NCBI GenBank assembly: GCA_946482165.1
Contig: CAMLQS010000025.1
Span: forward strand, 1 to 25,409
DNA from: an uncultured Verrucomicrobiota bacterium
GTDB lineage: Bacteria > Verrucomicrobiota > Verrucomicrobiae > Opitutales > Opitutaceae
Direction: 5' to 3'
Length of the DNA: 25,409 nucleotides
A model generated the notes under the pieces. It did no database searches and was not told the origin of the DNA. It saw only the letters and a list, made by a program, of their open reading frames with translations. Position numbers and translations under genes: made by a program. Below are positions 15,600 to 22,107 of the stretch, one piece after another. Positions within the stretch are counted from its first letter, which is position 1, and every line of letters begins with the position of its first letter.

Positions 15600-16322
15600 T
15601 CAATAGATCTGAAACCACACCGAACGCATCTCCAGGATGGAGGTCTTGTCGCCCTGGCCGGCGGCGGTGCCGGTTATGCGTTTGACGCTTCCGTCGGCAA
15701 AGACGCCGTTGATCGCGCGGCCGCCATGGCGGTTGGCACTTTCTTTGAAGGTCCCGCTGACCGTGCCGCCGAACATCGGCATGACATGGCCGGTGATCCG
15801 GTTTTGTTCGGCGCTGACGTAGAAAGAGGCGTCCTGTCCGTTTTCCACCCCGTCGAGCATCAGGAGCAGTTGCGACGGATATCGCGCCTTATGGAGCGGG
15901 ATCTTGTCGGCCGGCGCGAAGGAGTTGATGGCTCCGTTGATCGACCCGCGGCAGATGAAATAATCTGTCGGAATCGCCCCCCCGGGCGGCGGAGACACCG
16001 GGCAGGTGCGCACATTCCGCGTCGCGGCCTGCCCCGACTGCTGGAAGTATTGGGTATAGGGGGACGTGCCCGCGTCATACCAATAGCGACCATTGCGGCC
16101 ATAAATCGTGTAGTTACCTTTGTTGTCGGTGGCGTGAAACATGATCACCCTGCCCCATTCGCGGACGGACGAAATGCAGCGCGCGTTTTTGGCGGTTTGG
16201 CGAACCTTGCCCACGGTCGGGATCAATATCGCCGCGAGGATGCCAATGATCGCAATCACGGTGAGCAGTTCGATAAGCGTGAAGGCACGCGAACGGGAGA
16301 AACGCAAAAAGGAGTGTCTCAT
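15600..16322 (-). CDS. type II secretion/type IV pilin-like pseudopilin (prepilin with FADGS tail)
   Basis: Pseudopilin of 240 residues. The N-terminus MRHSFLRFSRSRAFTLIELLTVIAIIGILAAILIPTV has the class III prepilin signal: a basic leader, the cleavage site A|F, Glu at mature position 5 and a hydrophobic helix. The residue before the site is Ala instead of the usual Gly. The C-terminal segment NRHGGRAINGVFADGSVKRI is the H-G-G...FADGS element typical of the expanded pseudopilin families of Verrucomicrobia and Planctomycetes (DUF1559-like and related). The start at 16322 is chosen because it places the leader correctly; the frame extends to 16379 without support. In Opitutaceae such genes often occur as orphans in carbohydrate loci, as here beside a regulator and glycosidases. 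Copy B of the TCAGTA motif lies about 110 bp upstream on the same strand. Confidence 0.88.
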   Translation of the reverse strand: MRHSFLRFSRSRAFTLIELLTVIAIIGILAAILIPTVGKVRQTAKNARCISSVREWGRVIMFHATDNKGNYTIYGRNGRYWYDAGTSPYTQYFQQSGQAATRNVRTCPVSPPPGGAIPTDYFICRGSINGAINSFAPADKIPLHKARYPSQLLLMLDGVENGQDASFYVSAEQNRITGHVMPMFGGTVSGTFKESANRHGGRAINGVFADGSVKRITGTAAGQGDKTSILEMRSVWFQIY

Positions 16323-16433
16323 GGGGGCGGCGGGGTCGGAGCCGGAGCAGTCTGGGGAACCTTCGGGAGGGCGTCCCAAAAGCCCAAAAGGCGCGCGGGG
16401 AAATGACGGCGCTACAATACCCCCGAGCCGAGA

Positions 16434-16458
16434 TGCGTTCTACTGATGAAATACGAAA
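16434..16458 (-). promoter_or_regulatory. TCAGTA motif, copy B
   Basis: Read on the minus strand: TTTCG (16458-16454), a 7-base spacer, TCAGTA (16446-16441), GA, ACG (16438-16436), CA. It has the same order and spacing as copies A and C, and GAACG directly after TCAGTA is also shared with copy A. It lies in the 280-bp gap upstream of the pseudopilin and points towards it, 112 bp from its start codon. Nothing else is recognised in that gap apart from a weak hairpin. Confidence 0.6.
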
Positions 16459-16576
16459 CGGATCTATCGATTTGCGCAGAGACTACACCCAAGTATCGTC
16501 GCTGCGTTTTTATGGCGGGCGAGGTTCCGTCCCCGCCGCGAAGAGCCAGCGGGCCGCCCTCCCCGGGACCACATTG

Positions 16577-16598
16577 ACTCCGAAAACCCTGACGGAGT
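16577..16598 (-). terminator. weak hairpin after the LacI-like gene
   Basis: ACTCCG (16577-16582) and CGGAGT (16593-16598) form a 6-bp stem with a 10-base loop, 5 bases beyond the stop codon of the LacI-like gene on the minus strand. The stem is short and has no following T-run, so it is at best a weak terminator. Confidence 0.25.
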
Positions 16599-16602
16599 AA
16601 CG

Positions 16603-17460
16603 CTAGGCCTGCGCCCCATGCCGCATGCTGACTTGCCCTTGGAGCATCGCCACCGCCCTGCGGCCGACCGACTGAAGGTTCAGATCCAATTCCAAAATAG
16701 GATGCTTGTTTTCCGGAGCCAGGCGCCGGGTGCATTCCAAATCGGTCGTCAGCAACGAATCGAAGCCATGCCTCCCCAGCCAGATGTCGAACAGATCGAA
16801 CGGGCGGGTCGGCGTGAGGAAGGGGGGCGGCGCGGGGATGCCCGCGGTCGAAAACCCCGAACCATACGCCTCGATCAGATCTTCGCGCGCGAGCAGAGAA
16901 AGATCCCGGTCGAGAATCAGGCCGGGCCTGTGGAAGCCCGCGGCGAGCAGCCGGTCCATCGCGAGGCGGACGCTTTGCCCGTAGTCGGGCGCCACGGCGC
17001 GGGCCGCCATCGCCTCCCCTGCGACGTCCGCATACACGCAGGGGAACAAGGAAGCCGAAAAATGGCGGAGAACCTCTTCATCCAGTCCCGATAGGATGAG
17101 CATCCCCAGGCAGCCCCGGTGGCGCGCGAGCTCGGCGAGTCGCGAAAGATCGTCGCGGGTCAGCACGAACCGCTCGGTGCGGCAGCCCAGGCGGCGGCAG
17201 GCTTCCCGCGCGGCACCCGCGATGGCGTGGTGACGATCGACGGCGGCACGGCGGCGACTCGTTCCGGTATCCACCCGGGCGATGGCGATGGCGCCCCGAA
17301 TCGTCGGATCGACAGCGGCTCGGACGCCGCCGCTTCTTGTCGGCGGCCAGATCGCGCGGGCCCGAGGGCCTTCCCTCGTGCGCCCAGACCGTATCCACTC
17401 CAAAGATACAAACGAGGCCGGCGCTTCGAGCTGCGCCCCTGGATGACTGCGTGGGTTCAT
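16603..17460 (-). CDS. LacI-type ligand-sensor protein without a visible DNA-binding domain (possibly degraded)
   Basis: From about 17290 downwards the translation reads like the periplasmic-binding-protein-type sensor of LacI/GalR regulators: first strand GAIAIARVDTG, helix AGAAREACRRLGCRTERF, CLGMLILSGL, then SVRLAMDRLLAAGFHRPGLIL (the repressor-dimer 'GYrRIGL' block), and the end DLNLQSVGRRAVAMLQGQ. A normal LacI or GntR-LacI protein would have a helix-turn-helix of about 60 residues before this, but none is recognisable in any of the three minus frames up to the divergent regulator. The first in-frame ATG near the domain is 17460; the ORF stays open to 17697, overlapping the other regulator. 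Between about 17345 and 17420 codons in this frame are poor (ATA, AGA, AGG, GTA), while another frame has better codons, hinting at a frameshift. It may be a pseudogene or a sensor-only protein. Confidence 0.5.
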   Translation of the reverse strand: MNPRSHPGAQLEAPASFVSLEWIRSGRTREGPRARAIWPPTRSGGVRAAVDPTIRGAIAIARVDTGTSRRRAAVDRHHAIAGAAREACRRLGCRTERFVLTRDDLSRLAELARHRGCLGMLILSGLDEEVLRHFSASLFPCVYADVAGEAMAARAVAPDYGQSVRLAMDRLLAAGFHRPGLILDRDLSLLAREDLIEAYGSGFSTAGIPAPPPFLTPTRPFDLFDIWLGRHGFDSLLTTDLECTRRLAPENKHPILELDLNLQSVGRRAVAMLQGQVSMRHGAQA

Positions 17461-17545
17461 GGGAGACCGCCTGGGCACGCCCGACGCGGTTGTCGCGATC
17501 GGGAGAGCGGATGCCGGCGGCCGCGAGCTTACCCGGAAGCCTTCT

Positions 17546-17570
17546 TGCGTAATACTGAATGATTGCGTAA
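17546..17570 (-). promoter_or_regulatory. TCAGTA motif, copy C
   Basis: Read on the minus strand: TTACG (17570-17566), a 7-base spacer, TCAGTA (17558-17553), TT, ACG (17550-17548), CA. Spacing is identical to copies A and B. It lies between the LacI-like gene and the XylR-type regulator, ending 13 bases before the XylR start, well placed for autoregulation of either gene. Confidence 0.6.
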
Positions 17571-17592
17571 TCTCGTTACGAAAATGCGTAAC
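17566..17592. promoter_or_regulatory. CGTAA inverted-repeat cluster at the XylR start
   Basis: CGTAA (17566-17570) faces TTACG (17576-17580) across 5 bases, and GTTACG (17575-17580) faces CGTAAC (17587-17592) across 6 bases. A further CGTAA lies at 17548-17552. The third unit overlaps the ATG of the regulator gene. The alternating half-sites look like an operator array for repression of xylR, overlapping copy C of the TCAGTA motif. Confidence 0.45.
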
Positions 17593-18792
17593 CTGAAATC
17601 GTCCAAGGTCACCATCCTTTGCCCGGCCGCGACGCCGTCCGTCACGCTGGCGCTGAAAGGAATTCGGAACTACGCCCACACCCAGGAAGACTGGCACCTG
17701 ATAAGCAGCCCCCCGTCCTTCTTCAGCTCATCGGGCGTGTCGCTCGACCTGCAGTTCATGCACCAGTGGACGGGCAGCGGCATCATCACCTCGACGGCAA
17801 GCGAGGAGGAGTTGCTCGCCATCCGGAAAATGAAAATCCCGGCGGTGAACATCCTCATGGGGCACGAAGACTCCTTTGGCATCCCCCGCGTGGTGGTGGA
17901 CGATCATCAAGTCGGACGTCTCGCCGCCGAACATCTGCTCGGTCGCGGCCTCCGGAGCATGGCGTTCCTCGGGCGCAAGGTGCCGTGGTTTTCGCACCTG
18001 CGTCACCGTGGATTCGCCGAGCGACTGGCGGAGGTCGGCCTGACGCCCAAGGTCTTTTTGCAGGGACCGGACAGGCAGACCAAACAGGCGTGGCTGGGCC
18101 GCGTCGATGAGATCGCAAGATGGGCGGCGTCGCTGCCCCGCCCGATCGGGATTTTCGCCGTGCACGACTACCGCGCGCAGCTCCTTCTCGACGCCTGCCA
18201 CGTGGCCGGGCTGAGCATCCCCGAAGATATCGCCGTGGTGGGCGTGGATAATGACGAGAGCATCTGCGATCACTCGATCCCCACCCTGAGCAGCGTGGCC
18301 TGCAACCAGGAGAAGATCGGGTGGGAAGCCGCGGCGCTTCTCAGCCGCATGCTGAAGGGGGAAAAGGCCCCCCGCGCCGATTTTCTCGTGGCGCCGGACC
18401 GGGTGGTGGCGCGGCAGTCCACGGACCGCTTGTATTGCTCCGATCCCGCGACCCAGCGCGCCCTGGACCTGATGAGCGATCAGATCGGCAAGCCCTTTAA
18501 CATCGAGGAACTGGCCGAACAGGTGGGCGTTTCCAAGAGAACCTTGGAGACGCGTTTCCGGGATCACCTGGCGTCGTCGCCGCATGAATACCTCACCAAG
18601 ATGCGAGTGCAGCGGGCGCAGGTCCTCATGGGAAAACGGGGAAAGCGAACCATCGAGCAGACTGCGGCGGAGTGCGGCTTTGGCAGCGTTTCCGCCTTCT
18701 ACGGGGTGTTCAAGCGCTTCACCGGCGAGTCCCCCGCGAAGTTTCGCAAGAAGCAACTCGCCACCCAAACGGAGCAGAAAGCCGGCGGATAA
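17584..18792 (+). CDS. xylR: XylR-type transcriptional regulator (LacI-like sensor + AraC HTH)
   Basis: This transcription factor has 402 residues from ATG 17584. A TTG at 17563 is in frame, but the ATG gives the usual XylR N-terminus and leaves the operator-like repeats upstream. Residues 1-270 are a LacI/GalR-type sugar-binding domain (GSGIITSTASEEEL; VVVDDHQVGRLAAEHLLGRGLRSMAFLG; IPEDIAVVGVDNDESICDHSIPTLSSV). The last 100 residues are an AraC-type double helix-turn-helix (FNIEELAEQVGVSKRTLETRFRDHL and TIEQTAAECGFGSVSAFYGVFKRFTGESPAKFR). This architecture is that of XylR, the xylose-responsive activator of Proteobacteria, which is used for many sugars in Opitutaceae. It converges on the GH2 gene with a 42-bp gap, so it probably controls the GH31/beta-helix/GH2 operon and perhaps the pseudopilin. 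The ligand is inferred, not shown. Confidence 0.88.
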   Translation: MRNLKSSKVTILCPAATPSVTLALKGIRNYAHTQEDWHLISSPPSFFSSSGVSLDLQFMHQWTGSGIITSTASEEELLAIRKMKIPAVNILMGHEDSFGIPRVVVDDHQVGRLAAEHLLGRGLRSMAFLGRKVPWFSHLRHRGFAERLAEVGLTPKVFLQGPDRQTKQAWLGRVDEIARWAASLPRPIGIFAVHDYRAQLLLDACHVAGLSIPEDIAVVGVDNDESICDHSIPTLSSVACNQEKIGWEAAALLSRMLKGEKAPRADFLVAPDRVVARQSTDRLYCSDPATQRALDLMSDQIGKPFNIEELAEQVGVSKRTLETRFRDHLASSPHEYLTKMRVQRAQVLMGKRGKRTIEQTAAECGFGSVSAFYGVFKRFTGESPAKFRKKQLATQTEQKAGG

Positions 18793-18834
18793 ATACGGAG
18801 CCGAGGCCGCGGCTCGGGAGTTTCACGACGCACG

Positions 18835-21800
18835 CTATTTCACCAACAACGACTCGACTTTGAGAACACCTGCGCGCTTGAGCGTGAGCGTCGCCGTGTA
18901 AGTGCCGGCGTTGAATCCCAAGCCGCCGGGCGGACCGGACGAATCCGCGCCCTTGGCCGGCGGAAGGTCCCAGATTTTGGAATCCACCAGCGTTCCGTCC
19001 GGTGCGACCACCTTCAATTCCACCGGCAACGAAGTGGCGTTGTCGTTCACATAGCGCACCTGCATCTCGTGCGCGCCGCCCAAGCCGACGAAGATATCCC
19101 AGGTGAGGGAGGCGTTCTCGGTCGTTAGCAGAGCCCGCGAGCCTTCCAGGGTCGCGCCCGACAACCGGGCTTTCGCCGCCGGCAGCAGTTCGCCCTGGAC
19201 CGACTCCGGCGTCGTGTTCGAGGACGCATCCGGCGCCGTGTGCGAGGACGACGCGGACGGTATCGGCATCCGCCGGAAAAACGCCGGCGCGGGCGGAGCC
19301 TTCTCTGGAACCTTTGCCCGGGCGTCCGTCGTCGCGATGGCGATGGCGGAGATGATCGCCTGATTCGACGCTACACGCGGGAAGGAAACTTCCAGCCATC
19401 CGTCGCGCGCTTTCGCCGAGACCACTTTTCCGAAGGCCCGTGCGTAGCCCGCTTCGCGCCAGAGATCGAGGTCGCGCAACTTCGTTTCGCCGTTCACGGC
19501 CACGTCGAACAGGCGCCAGCCGGTGCAGTCGCCTCCGCCGCGGCCATACCACGGCTCGATGAAGAACAACTCCACGCGGTAGTCGCCGTCCGGCACGGCG
19601 AAGGCATAGCGCAGTTTTTCGCGTCCGTAACGAAAAGTCTGATACAAAGCCTCGTCCCGCGTGCCGGCGATGGCGTCGAAGGTCTCGCGCTGACTGCCGA
19701 AGCGCGCGGGCACGTTGCCATACTCCGCGGCCCAGGACAGCGAGCCCCAGACGTCGCCCGGCGCGTAGTCGCGGTCCGCCTGCCAGCCATGGCCGTGCGT
19801 GTCCGTGAATTCCGGCCCGCCGCAGTTGACGCGGTAGAGATAATTCCAGCCCTTGGCAGGCGCCGTGAGCTGGAGATCCGCGCCGTTGAGTTCCGCGCGG
19901 TGCGGCGCCGCTGGAAGATTTTTCAGCACGATGGCATCCGTGGCCGCGACTTTGCCGCCGACGCGTCCCTCGGCGTAGAGCACGTTGTAGCGCACATCCA
20001 CGTCGTCCCATTCGAAGTGCGTGCCGCGCGCCCCCCGCTTGCGCACGCCGAGCGACTCGCGTTTGTGGTCGTTGAACAGCTCGACCTCGTCGCAATTGGA
20101 ATAGACGACGATGCCGGATTTGCGGCCGGGCTCCGACCAGCGGTCCGGCCAGGTGTGACCGGCGATGGCGACCATCGGATCGGTGTTCGCCGGAGCGTAG
20201 TTGGCGCGGAACATGTAATAGGCATCCGTCGGCTCGCCCCAAAGCGTGAACAGGCCCTTGTTGTTGGCGGGGCCGATGCCGTTCAGTTCACCCCAGCCGT
20301 CCGCGCCCTGGGTTTCCATTTTTCCCACCGGGCCGCCGGGGGTGGAGCCGATCTTCCGGCCGGGATTTTCGTGCGTGGTGAGCAGCCAGTGAAAATGGCC
20401 GCAGGTCCGGTCGCGCACGGTCTCGGCCAAGCGCACCTTCATCTCCATGAGCGCGGTGAAACGGTCTTCGCTGTGGATGTCGGCATGCTTCAACCCGTCT
20501 TCCCTGTGCAGCCCCAGGCTGCGCCACGCGCCGTATTCGCCGACCAGGCGCTGCCGCACGACGTCGCTCGCATACTTCGCCGGATCGCCGCCGTAGGTGC
20601 CGGTCCAGTTCTGCGGCACGTTCCAGTCCGCGCCCTTGCCGCCGTTGCACACGGTGACCAAGCGCTGCGAGGGACTCGTCGGGTCCAGTTCGCGGATGAG
20701 TTGAACGCACTCTTTCGCGAAGTCCTCGGGCAGCCAGCTCTCGTTGGCGAGGCCCCAAAGAATCACGGACGGGCTGTTGCGCCGCTCGCGCACCCAATCG
20801 CGCAACAGGCGTTTGAAGTTTTCGCGGAAGGCGGGCGAATCATACCAGATCGCCGAGACCATTTGCGGCCACCACAACACGCCCTCGCGGTCCCAGTAGT
20901 CCTGGTAACGCAGGTTGTGCGGCTGGTGGGCGTCGCGAAAGGCGTTGAAGCCGGCGGCTTGGACCTGCCTCGCGCGGGTGCGGATTTGCTCTTCGCCGAA
21001 GGCATGGCTGTTGCCGAGCAGATGCTCGTATTCGCAGGTGCCGTTGAAGAACACAGGCTGGCCGTTGAGCCGGAACACGCCGCCGGGCTCCGCCTGCGGC
21101 GATGGCCATTCTACGACGCGGATTCCGAACGGCGTCTCGACCCGATCCAGGACCCGGCCGCCCTCGGACACGGTCGTTTCCAGCGTGTAGAGGGCGGGCT
21201 TTTCCAAGGACCACAGCTCGACGTCCCGAAGTGTCGGAGTGTCTTGTCGCATGGTCGCGGTCTCGCCGGGCGCGAGGGCCTGCTCCGTTCGCAGGGTTGC
21301 CGCGGTCCGACCCGTGCGGTCACGCACGCGCGTTTCGAGCGTCACCGTGCGCGCGGCGGTGTCGTAGTTACGCAGCTCCGAGGCGACGTGAACCACGGCG
21401 GCATCGCGCGTGGCGGTTTCATCGTTCCACACGTGAACGCCAAACGGTTCGACGCGCACCACGCCGGTCGTCACCAGATGAACGGGGCGGAAAATTCCCA
21501 GCGGCTGGCTGCCTTCCGAGAAACCGTTTTTCGTCGAGCACCCGCCGCAGACCCATGGCAAATCTTCGATGCCGGCCGGATGATCCGCGCGGACGGCGAG
21601 GAGATTCGCCTTCCCGAAGTTCACCAAGCCGGTCACGTCCAGCGTGAAGGTGGTTCGCCCGCCGGCATGTTGGCCCGCGGGTCTGCCGTTTACCCAGACC
21701 GTCGCGTAGGAGCCGACGCCCTCGAAGAACAGGAACACCCGCCGTCCGCGCTCGGACTCGGACACGGCAAACTCGCGCCGATACCAGGCGCTGCCGTGGC

Positions 21801-22107
21801 GGTTGCCGTGGAGCATGCGGTGCGCGCCCTCGTAGCCGTCCCAGTTGTGCGGCACGTCCACGCGCAACCACGCGGCGTCGTCGTGGCCGGGCCGCGCGAA
21901 GCCCTCGTGGTCCGTCGCGCCGGTCTCACCCGCCATCGTCCGCCAACCGGCGTTGAGAAGAGTCGCCCGTCGCGGCTCGTCGGAAGCCTCGGCGGCCCCG
22001 GCGGAACAAAGGCAGACCAATGCAAGGCAAAGAACCAGCGCCAGGCTTGCGAGGCGTGCGGGCAAAGCGGTTCTCGCGGCGGCGGCGGGAGTCTTTGTTG
22101 ATCTCAT
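18835..22107 (-). CDS. secreted GH2 beta-galactosidase-like enzyme with malectin domain
   Basis: Exported glycoside hydrolase of 1090 residues. Residues 1-41 are a signal peptide (LASLALVLCLALVCLCSAGAAEA). A GH2 jelly-roll sugar-binding domain follows (about 45-205; NAGWRTMAGE, VPHNWDGYEG, GVGSYATVWVNG), then an Ig-like domain and a TIM barrel. The acid/base Glu is Glu456 in WGLANESW and the likely nucleophile is Glu524 in VGEYGAW; 68 residues apart is normal for GH2. From about 760 to 910 lies a malectin-like carbohydrate-binding domain (YRVNCGGPEF; DGDYRVELFFIEPWYG; VAVNGE). After a Pro/Ser linker, a C-terminal beta-sandwich (MQVRYVNDNATSLPVELKVV...LTLKRAGVLKVESL) resembles a CBM6/35-type module. 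The ATG overlaps the stop of the upstream beta-helix gene (ATGA), so it is translationally coupled as the third gene of the operon. Beta-galactosidase is the likeliest activity; other beta-glycosides are possible. Confidence 0.88.
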   Translation of the reverse strand: MRSTKTPAAAARTALPARLASLALVLCLALVCLCSAGAAEASDEPRRATLLNAGWRTMAGETGATDHEGFARPGHDDAAWLRVDVPHNWDGYEGAHRMLHGNRHGSAWYRREFAVSESERGRRVFLFFEGVGSYATVWVNGRPAGQHAGGRTTFTLDVTGLVNFGKANLLAVRADHPAGIEDLPWVCGGCSTKNGFSEGSQPLGIFRPVHLVTTGVVRVEPFGVHVWNDETATRDAAVVHVASELRNYDTAARTVTLETRVRDRTGRTAATLRTEQALAPGETATMRQDTPTLRDVELWSLEKPALYTLETTVSEGGRVLDRVETPFGIRVVEWPSPQAEPGGVFRLNGQPVFFNGTCEYEHLLGNSHAFGEEQIRTRARQVQAAGFNAFRDAHQPHNLRYQDYWDREGVLWWPQMVSAIWYDSPAFRENFKRLLRDWVRERRNSPSVILWGLANESWLPEDFAKECVQLIRELDPTSPSQRLVTVCNGGKGADWNVPQNWTGTYGGDPAKYASDVVRQRLVGEYGAWRSLGLHREDGLKHADIHSEDRFTALMEMKVRLAETVRDRTCGHFHWLLTTHENPGRKIGSTPGGPVGKMETQGADGWGELNGIGPANNKGLFTLWGEPTDAYYMFRANYAPANTDPMVAIAGHTWPDRWSEPGRKSGIVVYSNCDEVELFNDHKRESLGVRKRGARGTHFEWDDVDVRYNVLYAEGRVGGKVAATDAIVLKNLPAAPHRAELNGADLQLTAPAKGWNYLYRVNCGGPEFTDTHGHGWQADRDYAPGDVWGSLSWAAEYGNVPARFGSQRETFDAIAGTRDEALYQTFRYGREKLRYAFAVPDGDYRVELFFIEPWYGRGGGDCTGWRLFDVAVNGETKLRDLDLWREAGYARAFGKVVSAKARDGWLEVSFPRVASNQAIISAIAIATTDARAKVPEKAPPAPAFFRRMPIPSASSSHTAPDASSNTTPESVQGELLPAAKARLSGATLEGSRALLTTENASLTWDIFVGLGGAHEMQVRYVNDNATSLPVELKVVAPDGTLVDSKIWDLPPAKGADSSGPPGGLGFNAGTYTATLTLKRAGVLKVESLLVK

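Noticed and set aside
18801..18817. Bidirectional terminator between xylR and GH2 (CCGAG...CTCGG)
   Set aside because: Only a 5-bp stem with no T-run on either side; too weak to annotate.
19240..22101. Open frame of 953 codons on the plus strand opposite GH2
   Set aside because: It is the antisense shadow of the GH2 gene, which has catalytic motifs, domains and a signal peptide; the shadow has none.
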